DNA of 64,000 nt from an uncultured Bacteroidales bacterium (GTDB taxonomy: Bacteria; Bacteroidota; Bacteroidia; Bacteroidales; Bacteroidaceae), in contig CADBWR010000012.1 in the NCBI GenBank assembly GCA_902798425.1, positions 1-64,000 on the forward strand. Direction: 5' to 3'. Below the pieces are notes generated by a model. The model worked only from the letters and a program-made list of their open reading frames with translations. It did not search any database and had not been told where the DNA came from. Below are positions 57,908 to 64,000 of the stretch, piece by piece. Every line of letters starts with the position of its first letter. Positions within the stretch are counted from its first letter, which is position 1. The translations under genes and the position numbers were made by a program.

Positions 57908-58471
57908 ATGAAAATTACAAAGGTATACACCCGCAGGGGTGATCAGGGACAGACCTCGCTGGTAGGTGGTCAGCGCATATCGAAAGCCAGCGCCCGTCTG
58001 GAGGCTTATGGCACCGTCGACGAACTCAACTCCCACCTGGGACTCCTTGCCGCCATGCTATCCGAGGGCCATGAGAAGTCGTTCGTAGAGCACATACAGA
58101 ACAACCTCTTCAACGTCTGCACCAATCTGGCTACAGACCAGGACCATGACAAACTGATTCCTTCAGCCCATCTGCCAGAAGGTGCCGTCAAGGAAGTGGA
58201 ACAGGAGGTCGACAGCATTACGCACGAACTGCCCGAGCGTCACGGATTCATCCTTCCTGGTGGCACACAGGCTGCAGCACAGGCACACGTCTGCCGCACC
58301 GTCTGCCGTCGTGCCGAACGCCGCATTGTAGCCCTTGCCGAAACGGCTACCGTTTCTCCTGAAGTACAGCAATACATTAATAGACTAAGCGATTATCTCT
58401 TTATTTTAGCCAAAAAGTTGAATTTTATTGCCGGTAATAGCGAAAAAATATGGGAGAATGCTTGCAAATAA
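57908..58471 (+). CDS. Cob(I)alamin adenosyltransferase, PduO type
   Basis: A 187-aa trimeric-type ATP:cob(I)alamin adenosyltransferase that forms adenosylcobalamin from cobalamin and ATP. The signature KVYTRRGDQGQTSLVGG at the N-terminus binds ATP. YGTVDELNSHLGLL, FILPGGTQAAAQAHVCRTVCRRAER and NRLSDYLFILAK are typical. No other cobalamin gene is near. Confidence 0.93.
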   Translation: MKITKVYTRRGDQGQTSLVGGQRISKASARLEAYGTVDELNSHLGLLAAMLSEGHEKSFVEHIQNNLFNVCTNLATDQDHDKLIPSAHLPEGAVKEVEQEVDSITHELPERHGFILPGGTQAAAQAHVCRTVCRRAERRIVALAETATVSPEVQQYINRLSDYLFILAKKLNFIAGNSEKIWENACK

Positions 58472-58483
58472 GAAAAAATATAT

Positions 58484-58491
58484 TACTTTTG
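58484..58491 (+). promoter_or_regulatory. -7 element of the DUF2795 gene
   Basis: TACTTTTG fits TAnnTTTG, with CTTG at 58461-58464 (19-nt spacing), 64 nt before the ATG. Confidence 0.6.
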
Positions 58492-58555
58492 CGGGCAAAT
58501 TAGAAATAAGAACCGAGAAACAAGAATAGTTTATTATTAAATTGTAAATATTATT

Positions 58556-58777
58556 ATGTATTGGACACTAGAATTAGCTTCAAAACTAGAAGACGCTCCC
58601 TGGCCCGCTACCAAGGACGAACTAATAGATTATGCCATCCGCTCAGGTGCACCCCTCGAAGTCTTAGAGAACCTACAGGAAATAGAAGATGAGGGCGATG
58701 TTTATGAAAGCATCGAAGAGATATGGCCCGACTATCCTTCTAAGGAAGACTTCCTGTTCAACGAGGATGAGTATTGA
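58556..58777 (+). CDS. DUF2795 family small protein
   Basis: A 73-aa acidic protein of the DUF2795 type (SKLEDAPWPATKDELIDYAIRSGAPLEVLENLQ), with an acidic C-terminus (EDFLFNEDEY). The function is unknown. It is monocistronic: its own promoter upstream and a hairpin terminator about 40 nt downstream. Confidence 0.88.
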   Translation: MYWTLELASKLEDAPWPATKDELIDYAIRSGAPLEVLENLQEIEDEGDVYESIEEIWPDYPSKEDFLFNEDEY

Positions 58778-58975
58778 TCATTTAATTCGGCTTAGAAAAG
58801 CGTAACTAATTGAAAATAAGCAGCATGGATAAATCACCAAGATTTTCCATGTTGCTTTTTTCGGCCATTTTAGGCCAAATAAAATGATCAAAAAATGAAA
58901 TTTAGCCTCAAAATGAAAATAAAATGATCAATAATCTGTATTTTTGAAAGACTTTCCGTAGGTGATCATTTAATT
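58775..58975. repeat. TGATCA-centred repeats, two direct and two inverted copies
   Basis: TGATCATTTAATT occurs at 58775-58787 (its first bases overlap the DUF2795 stop codon) and again at 58963-58975. The opposite-strand form AAAATGATCA occurs at 58881-58890 and 58921-58930, exactly 40 bp apart. They might be operators or the scar of a lost gene. Confidence 0.6.
58818..58862 (+). terminator. Terminator after the DUF2795 gene
   Basis: The arms AAGCAGCATGGA and TCCATGTTGCTT (one G-T pair) are followed by a run of T. Confidence 0.85.
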
Positions 58976-59174
58976 TTCAAAACAAGTATAGACATATCAT
59001 AAAGACTAGAATGAAAAGAGCTATGGTGGAATAGGCGAGACACGCACTACTCCATACATAGACTACTAATACTACAATGCTTTTCTGCCTGGAAAAGCTC
59101 CATAATCTTTCCATGCAAATCACAAATCTTATTAAAACTGTTGGCAAAGGAACTCCTTTTCCATTTATTATTCG
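58863..59174. other. Gene-free stretch before the nitroreductase
   Basis: About 310 bases with the TGATCA repeats on the left and otherwise AT-rich sequence. An open frame at 58977-59192 (minus) has no recognisable product. No RNA gene is recognised. Confidence 0.55.
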
Positions 59175-59182
59175 TATCTTTG
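59175..59182 (+). promoter_or_regulatory. -7 element of the nitroreductase operon
   Basis: TATCTTTG fits TAnnTTTG, 75 nt before the ATG at 59258. Confidence 0.6.
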
Positions 59183-59257
59183 CAACTATCATTACAATAC
59201 TTTTAGAGAATTATTGCACATCATTGTGAAAACTGCAAATCGAAATACTAAGTGGAT

Positions 59258-59755
59258 ATGAATTTGTTGGAATTAGTAAAAGCGAGATATAGCTGTAGGA
59301 GCTATCAGCCTACGAGTGTTGAACAAGAAAAGCTGGACTACATCATGGAGTGTGTCAGGTTTGCCCCCTCTGCGGTGAACAAGCAGCCCTGGAGGTTCCA
59401 TATAGTCAGGAGCGAAGCCGATAAGGCGAAACTTCAGGAATGCTACAACCGCGAGTGGTTCCAAACGGCTCCAATGTACGTCATCTGCTCTATCCTCCAT
59501 GACGAAGAGTGGGTACGCTCTGACGGAAAGCATCATGGCGATATTGATATAGCCATTGCAGTAGAGCATCTTTGTCTGGCAGCAACAGAACAGGGACTTG
59601 GCACTTGCTGGGTTTGCAACTTTGATGCTGAACTGTGCAAGAAGTCCTTTGGTCTAGGTGAGCATGAAGAGCCTGCCGTCCTGATTCCCATCGGCTATCC
59701 TGCTGATGACTTGAAGGAAAAGAAGCGTAAAGCCATTGAAGAAATATGCAAATAA
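59258..59755 (+). CDS. Nitroreductase family protein
   Basis: A 165-aa flavin-dependent reductase of the nitroreductase fold. ARYSCRSYQP at the start binds FMN phosphate. FAPSAVNKQPWRFHIV, AVEHLCLAATEQGLGTCWVCNF and a late IPIGYPAD are typical. It is probably an NAD(P)H oxidoreductase; the substrate is unknown. ATG 59258 is preferred to the GTG at 59252. It leads a likely operon with ridA (18 nt downstream) and a thioredoxin-like gene. Confidence 0.9.
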   Translation: MNLLELVKARYSCRSYQPTSVEQEKLDYIMECVRFAPSAVNKQPWRFHIVRSEADKAKLQECYNREWFQTAPMYVICSILHDEEWVRSDGKHHGDIDIAIAVEHLCLAATEQGLGTCWVCNFDAELCKKSFGLGEHEEPAVLIPIGYPADDLKEKKRKAIEEICK

Positions 59756-59773
59756 ACAAAACACCATAAAAAG

Positions 59774-60151
59774 ATGAAAAAAGTAATCAGTACGACAAAG
59801 GCACCTGCGGCCATAGGTCCTTATAGTCAGGCAATACAAGTTGGCAATCTCCTTTATACCTCTGGTCAGATTCCCATCGACCCTGCTACCAGTGTGTTTG
59901 TAGAAGGCGGTATCAAGGAACAAACCCGCCAGTCATTGCTCAACGTGAAAGCTATTCTCGAAGAAGCCGGACTTACGATGAACGACGTCGTAAAAACAAC
60001 AGTCTTCATGGCTGACATGAACGACTTTGCAGAAATGAACGCTGTTTATGCAGAGTTTTTCACAGAGCCATACCCTGCAAGATCTGCCGTTGCTGTAAAG
60101 ACGTTACCCAAAGGAGCATTGGTTGAAATTGAAGTCGTTGCGGGAGTATGA
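59774..60151 (+). CDS. ridA: RidA family 2-iminobutanoate/2-iminopropanoate deaminase
   Basis: A 125-aa RidA (YjgF/YER057c) that hydrolyses reactive enamines and imines formed by PLP enzymes. [25 protein letters not shown] at the start and [19 protein letters not shown] at the end (arginine that binds the substrate carboxylate) are diagnostic. The stop overlaps the start of the next gene (ATGA). Confidence 0.95.
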   Translation: MKKVISTTKAPAAIGPYSQAIQVGNLLYTSGQIPIDPATSVFVEGGIKEQTRQSLLNVKAILEEAGLTMNDVVKTTVFMADMNDFAEMNAVYAEFFTEPYPARSAVAVKTLPKGALVEIEVVAGV

Positions 60152-60651
60152 GAAAGAAGTTTTTCTTGTCATTATTAGGTCTCTGCCTTGTGTTGATGCT
60201 AAACGCTCAGAACGGCCTAAAGAAGGTCTATAACGAGGACATTAACCCCATCGAGCAGATAGACCATGCTGTATTGAAAGCCAAGACTGAAGGGAAGTTC
60301 GTCATCTGTCAGGTGGGTGGCAACTGGTGCCCCTGGTGCTTGCGGTTTGCAGACTTCATCACGAAAGACGCCACAATAAGCAATGTCATTGACGAAAGCT
60401 TTGTTTATATCCACGTGAACTACAATCCCCGGAAATCTGAGGGAGAGAAAAAGGTGCAGTTGGCAAAGGCTATGCTGAAACGCCTTAATAATCCTGCACG
60501 TTTCGGATTCCCAGTGTTTGTGGTGCTCGATGAAGAAGGCAGGGTCATCCACATTCAAGATTCGAGCTTTTTGGAAGAGGGACAAGGCTACAGCCAGGAG
60601 AAAGTGCTGCGCTTCTTCAAGAACTGGACTCCAAAAGCAGTGAAGCAATGA
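60148..60651 (+). CDS. Exported thioredoxin-like protein
   Basis: A 167-aa protein with a signal peptide (about 1-20) and a thioredoxin fold. The redox motif CPWC is C61-C64 in [11 protein letters not shown], with the cis-proline region at [12 protein letters not shown]. It probably acts in the periplasm as a disulfide reductase or isomerase. It is coupled to ridA by a 4-nt overlap. Confidence 0.87.
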   Translation: MRKKFFLSLLGLCLVLMLNAQNGLKKVYNEDINPIEQIDHAVLKAKTEGKFVICQVGGNWCPWCLRFADFITKDATISNVIDESFVYIHVNYNPRKSEGEKKVQLAKAMLKRLNNPARFGFPVFVVLDEEGRVIHIQDSSFLEEGQGYSQEKVLRFFKNWTPKAVKQ

Positions 60652-60675
60652 TATAGAACTGTCCCCGTGATCTTT

Positions 60676-62559
60676 TTACCAAATATATGTCCTGCGCTTT
60701 GCAGGCAAGTATAGCAGGTGATTCTGATTGACGTTGTAGAGGTCGTACCATGAGTCAGTATTCATCACGACACCATTGACACGCAGACGGGCATGGGCGT
60801 GCACGTCGGTATATTTGAGGATTTCGAACGTGTTCTGCCCGTACTGGATGCACCAGAGGTGGGCATACGACTCATAGAATTTGCGAAGTTGCTCGTTGCG
60901 TGTCTCGCCAGTGAAGCCCTGTTGGTCCAGACGCTCCTGATAGGCGTCCAGTGCGGCGAGGAAGCCACCCTGGTCGGCGATATTCTCACCGAGTGTGCGC
61001 TTGCCGTCGCAGAAGAACAGCGGATCTCGCTCGGGGTCAAGCTCCAGCAAGTTGTAGGTGCTGACGAGGGTTTCGCTGCGCTCATTGAAGTTCATCCTGT
61101 CAGCCACCGTCCACCAGTTCTTGCGTTGTCCATACTTGTCCCACTCGGCACCATTGTTGTCGAAGCCGTGGGTGAACTCGTGGCCAATGATGGTGAAGAC
61201 GGCATAGGAGCAGGCCTCGCTGACATTGTCTGACGGCATGAGGGGCGGCAGGAGCATGGCGGGGTAAATGGTGATGGAGTTGTTGCTGGGCATATAGAGG
61301 GCATTGACCAGTGTGAGGTCGGAGGGTATGGGGTCGCCGTTGGAGCTTTGCATAGAGCTCATCAGCATGTCGGTGAAGAGGTCGTCGGTACCCACGAGTT
61401 TAGCCGCCAGTAGGGCATTGGCAGTTTTCAGCCGGTGCAGCGCCTCTACCATCGTCTTGCAGTCGGTGATGGCGGGAAGGCACTCCTTATGCCACGTGTC
61501 GGGGTAGGCGACGTTCATACGGCAGTGGTTCAACTTGTCAATAGCATTGTTCTTGGTGGTCTCGCTCATCCAGTCGACGCGTGCAATACGCTTGCGCAAG
61601 GCTGCCTGGATTTCCTTGGTGATATTGACATACTTGTCCTTCATTTCCTGTGACAAGTATTTCTGCTGCAGATGGTATGAAATGACGTAGTTCAGCTCCA
61701 GTCGTGCATCGTTGCGCAACGATTTCATCGTAGCCTGGTCCTCAGGCGACAGCCCCTTGTTGTATTCGGCCAGTCCTGCCTCGTCGGCATAGGCTTTATA
61801 AAGCAATAAGGCGCTCTGCATCAGTTGATAGATATCGTCTATCGTGTAACTTTCCCAGAAAGTGGTCCACCGCAGGATTTCGATTTCTGACATATTCAAC
61901 ACGGCGGGGTCTATGCCCATTCCCTCGGCCACAAGTGCAATCGCCGTCTCCCCGCCTCCCGCTCTGTTTGCTGACAGGCTGCGGCGCTCCTGAGACTGCA
62001 GTTGCTCGATGTATTGCTGGGTGTTTCTCGAAGAACCAGGCAAAATGACGGCTTTTAGCTTGTCTTTGTCCCAGACAAGTGAGAGATTCACGACGTCGAT
62101 GCCGTCCATAAACATCTTACCGAGGGTGCGGTATGCCTCTTCCTTGGTGGTGGGTTTCTTATACTTCGCCATCTGTGCGATGATATAGTCGTTCGACTCC
62201 TTGGAGTAGTCGTGCATGTGGTCCATGAGTGTGTAGAAGCGGCTGATGTCGGGAACGCTCTTTGTCAGTTCCTGTACTCTTTCTTCCATTGCACCCTTGG
62301 TAGCATAAATTCCGCCGAGGTTCTTGGTAAAGTCGTCGGGAATAGGGTTTTTCTTCAGCCATGAGCCATTACAATAGTCATAAAAGCTGTCGCCAGGATT
62401 CACCGAGAGGTCCTTGTTGGCCGTGTATTCGTCAGGATATGGGTACGGGTCTGTCGCCGATGGTATCTCTGCGACATCATCCTTCGAACACGCGGTAAAC
62501 AAACTCAAGCTACTGATAGCTAATAGGGTGACAACTCCAAAAACGTTATTTATCTTCAT
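60676..62559 (-). CDS. M13 family zinc metallopeptidase lipoprotein
   Basis: A 627-aa neprilysin-like (PepO) endopeptidase. A lipobox (LSLFTAC) suggests anchoring in an envelope membrane. The N-terminal helical domain is followed by the catalytic domain with HEFTH (H460, E461, H464) in IGHEFTHGFDNNG. The third zinc ligand is in GENIADQGG, and the C-terminal block DVHAHARLRVNGV places a substrate-binding Arg. It cleaves peptides, not intact proteins, in known relatives. ATG 62559 is chosen to give the lipoprotein signal; the longer frame passes through the promoter. Confidence 0.92.
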   Translation of the reverse strand: MKINNVFGVVTLLAISSLSLFTACSKDDVAEIPSATDPYPYPDEYTANKDLSVNPGDSFYDYCNGSWLKKNPIPDDFTKNLGGIYATKGAMEERVQELTKSVPDISRFYTLMDHMHDYSKESNDYIIAQMAKYKKPTTKEEAYRTLGKMFMDGIDVVNLSLVWDKDKLKAVILPGSSRNTQQYIEQLQSQERRSLSANRAGGGETAIALVAEGMGIDPAVLNMSEIEILRWTTFWESYTIDDIYQLMQSALLLYKAYADEAGLAEYNKGLSPEDQATMKSLRNDARLELNYVISYHLQQKYLSQEMKDKYVNITKEIQAALRKRIARVDWMSETTKNNAIDKLNHCRMNVAYPDTWHKECLPAITDCKTMVEALHRLKTANALLAAKLVGTDDLFTDMLMSSMQSSNGDPIPSDLTLVNALYMPSNNSITIYPAMLLPPLMPSDNVSEACSYAVFTIIGHEFTHGFDNNGAEWDKYGQRKNWWTVADRMNFNERSETLVSTYNLLELDPERDPLFFCDGKRTLGENIADQGGFLAALDAYQERLDQQGFTGETRNEQLRKFYESYAHLWCIQYGQNTFEILKYTDVHAHARLRVNGVVMNTDSWYDLYNVNQNHLLYLPAKRRTYIW

Positions 62560-62587
62560 TTTTATTCCTCTTTTGTCATATTTGTTG

Positions 62588-62595
62588 CAAAGATA
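62588..62595 (-). promoter_or_regulatory. -7 element of the M13 peptidase gene
   Basis: On the minus strand, TATCTTTG fits TAnnTTTG, 28 nt before the ATG at 62559. Confidence 0.62.
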
Positions 62596-62614
62596 CTTCT
62601 GAGATACCAAATAA

Positions 62615-63160
62615 TCACTTCTTCTCTTTTGCCTTCTTTGCAAACTCGAATAAAGCGAGAGGCAGATGGCAGTAGCCATCTGGATTCTTGTCTAGATAGT
62701 CCTGATGGTATTCTTCAGCCGTGTAGAAGTTCTGCAGAGGCAGTTTTTCCACTACTAAAGGCTGTTCATAGTTCTTCTGCTCTTCGGCAAAGACCTTCTC
62801 GATGACAGGCAGATCTGCTGGATCTGTGTAATAAACACCAGTGCGATAGCGAGTGCCTTCATCGTGTCCCTGCTTGTTCAGACTCGTCGGATCGATGGCC
62901 TTGAAAAACATCTGCAGCAAGAATTCAAGACTGACCACATCAGGATAGAACCTTACAAAAACCGTTTCGGCAAAACCTGTCTGGTCGGTATACACCTCCT
63001 TATAGGTCGGATTCTCCGTGTGTCCATTGGCAAAGCCCACTTCCGTCATGGCCACACCCTCCATCTGCTTGAAGTAATGTTCTGTTCCCCAAAAACAGCC
63101 ACCAGCAAGATAGATATCCTTGGTGGGTTTCGTTTCCAACTTATCTTCTGTCGTTTTCAT
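62615..63160 (-). CDS. msrA: Peptide methionine sulfoxide reductase A
   Basis: A 181-aa MsrA that repairs the S form of methionine sulfoxide. The catalytic cysteine is C22 in GGCFWGTEHYF. TEVGFANGHTENPTYKEVYT and YRTGVYYTD follow, and AEEYHQDYLDKNPDGYCH closes the domain. There is no MsrB fusion. It has its own promoter about 29 nt upstream. Confidence 0.95.
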   Translation of the reverse strand: MKTTEDKLETKPTKDIYLAGGCFWGTEHYFKQMEGVAMTEVGFANGHTENPTYKEVYTDQTGFAETVFVRFYPDVVSLEFLLQMFFKAIDPTSLNKQGHDEGTRYRTGVYYTDPADLPVIEKVFAEEQKNYEQPLVVEKLPLQNFYTAEEYHQDYLDKNPDGYCHLPLALFEFAKKAKEKK

Positions 63161-63188
63161 CGTTTTATTACTATGTTCTAAGCGACTG

Positions 63189-63196
63189 CAAAAATA
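63189..63196 (-). promoter_or_regulatory. -7 element of msrA
   Basis: On the minus strand, TATTTTTG fits TAnnTTTG, 28 nt before the ATG. Confidence 0.55.
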
Positions 63197-63238
63197 CTCA
63201 TTTTCCGTCAGAAATGAGTATTTTTCCTTTTTTTTGTG

Positions 63239-63246
63239 TAATTTTG
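63239..63246 (+). promoter_or_regulatory. -7 element of the ZIP transporter gene
   Basis: TAATTTTG fits TAnnTTTG, 42 nt before the ATG at 63289. Confidence 0.55.
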
Positions 63247-63288
63247 TCCCAAAATTGACAATACCTTATAAAAAAAAGCATCCAGCGC

Positions 63289-64000
63289 ATGACTCTAATT
63301 ATCGGTTTGCTCATCCCCCTCTTGGGAACCATGCTCGGTGCAGCATTCGTCTTCTTCATGAAAGACGACCTGTCGCCCCGAGTACAGAAGACACTGTTGG
63401 GCTTTGCCTCTGGCGTGATGGTGGCGGCATCAGTATGGTCGTTGCTGATACCCGCCATGGAGATGGTGGCAGACAGTGGCAAATGGAGCGTACTGCCAGC
63501 AGCCGCAGGATTTCTGTTGGGCATCTTCTTCCTGTTAGCACTCGACGAACTGACCCCACACCTTCATGTAGGTTCTGACGCACCAGAAGGTCCCCGATCA
63601 CGACTGTCACGCACCGCTATGCTAGCACTGGCTGTCACTATTCATAACCTACCAGAAGGCATGGCCGTCGGCGTCGTGTTTGCAGGAGCTGAGCAGGGGG
63701 CCGCAGGACTGTCCATTGCTTCGGCAGTAGCAGTATCGTTGGGTATCGCCATCCAGAACATTCCCGAAGGAGCCATCATCTCCATGCCCATGCGTGCAGA
63801 GGGCAACTCTAAGTGGCGCTCATTCCTGATAGGCAGTCTGAGCGGTGCTGTTGAACCTGCAGGAGCTGTTGCCGTCTTGTTGCTGGCCTCGCTGTTGATG
63901 CCCGTCATGCCCTATATGCTGGCCTTTGCTGCAGGAGCCATGTTCTACGTTGTCGTTGAAGAACTCATCCCCGAGGCCTCCAACGGTCAGCACTCCAACC
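63289..64000 (+). CDS. ZIP family divalent metal transporter (partial, runs off the window)
   Basis: The first 237 residues of a ZIP/ZupT-like importer of Zn2+ or other divalent metals. Hydrophobic helices begin at the N-terminus. The paired metal-site motifs HNLPEGMAVG (helix IV) and IQNIPEGAI (helix V, Gln in place of the common His) are present, as is VVEELIPEA in a later helix. Only the last few tens of residues should be missing beyond 64000. It is divergent from msrA. Confidence 0.9.
   Translation, partial: MTLIIGLLIPLLGTMLGAAFVFFMKDDLSPRVQKTLLGFASGVMVAASVWSLLIPAMEMVADSGKWSVLPAAAGFLLGIFFLLALDELTPHLHVGSDAPEGPRSRLSRTAMLALAVTIHNLPEGMAVGVVFAGAEQGAAGLSIASAVAVSLGIAIQNIPEGAIISMPMRAEGNSKWRSFLIGSLSGAVEPAGAVAVLLLASLLMPVMPYMLAFAAGAMFYVVVEELIPEASNGQHSN

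Noticed and set aside
58977-59192. 71-codon hydrophobic frame (minus)
   Set aside because: It sits in the AT-rich gap and overlaps the nitroreductase -7 element. Hydrophobicity alone is weak evidence; no relative is recognised.

Overview
This 64 kb window looks like the chromosome of a gut- or rumen-type Prevotella or close relative (Bacteroidota, Bacteroidales). Evidence: SusC/SusD pairs, type IX secretion (T9SS) C-terminal tails, Bacteroidetes promoters (TTTG at -33, TAnnTTTG at -7) before many genes, few Shine-Dalgarno sequences, and families such as DUF4254, NigD-like and DUF6377. All functional calls come from reading the translations and motifs; no database search was run.

Layout. 0-5 kb: tRNA-Met(CAT), Ca2+ P-type ATPase, ribF, CPBP protease, rnhB. 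5-13 kb: a hemicellulose cluster, with a minus-strand operon GH3-GH67-GH97 and a divergent SGNH acetylesterase plus Nudix gene. 13-20 kb: topA, aroK, speA, argB, and an ECF sigma factor with a probable anti-sigma protein. 20.2-20.9 kb: a non-coding mosaic of short repeats. 20.9-33 kb: radC, a SusR-like membrane regulator (DUF6377) and an alpha-glucan locus (SusC, SusD, SusE/F-like, clan GH-D enzyme, SusB-type GH97). 33-35.7 kb: two T9SS-tailed surface proteins (one starch-binding-like, one leucine-rich) and a 58-aa acidic small protein. 35.8 kb: a radC remnant. 36-48 kb: GT2, efp, an abnormal rpmH, PASTA protein, rluD, ddl, acyltransferase, NigD-like lipoprotein, rubredoxin, GT9, DUF4254, a second RluA-family enzyme, Dabb protein and an SF1 helicase. 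48-58.8 kb: GNAT, acyl-CoA synthetase with XRE-cupin regulator, RlpA, gdhA, a 1010-aa receiver/ATP-grasp protein, a short methyltransferase-like protein, a PduO-type adenosyltransferase and DUF2795. 59-64 kb: nitroreductase, RidA, thioredoxin-like protein, M13 peptidase, msrA, and a ZIP transporter that runs off the edge.

The most unusual signal is a dispersed class of degenerate short-period repeats, mostly of 7 bp and also 9 and 12 bp. They lie between genes, against start codons, near promoters and inside coding sequences. One sits exactly where the 3' part of rpmH (ribosomal protein L34) should be; two others form whole-unit, frame-neutral tracts in the Ca2+ ATPase. A second dispersed class, C-rich/G-rich hairpin elements, is read in frame inside rnhB and the SF1 helicase. 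The alpha-glucan locus is bracketed by radC and a 74-bp radC fragment in direct orientation, which suggests a recombination history.
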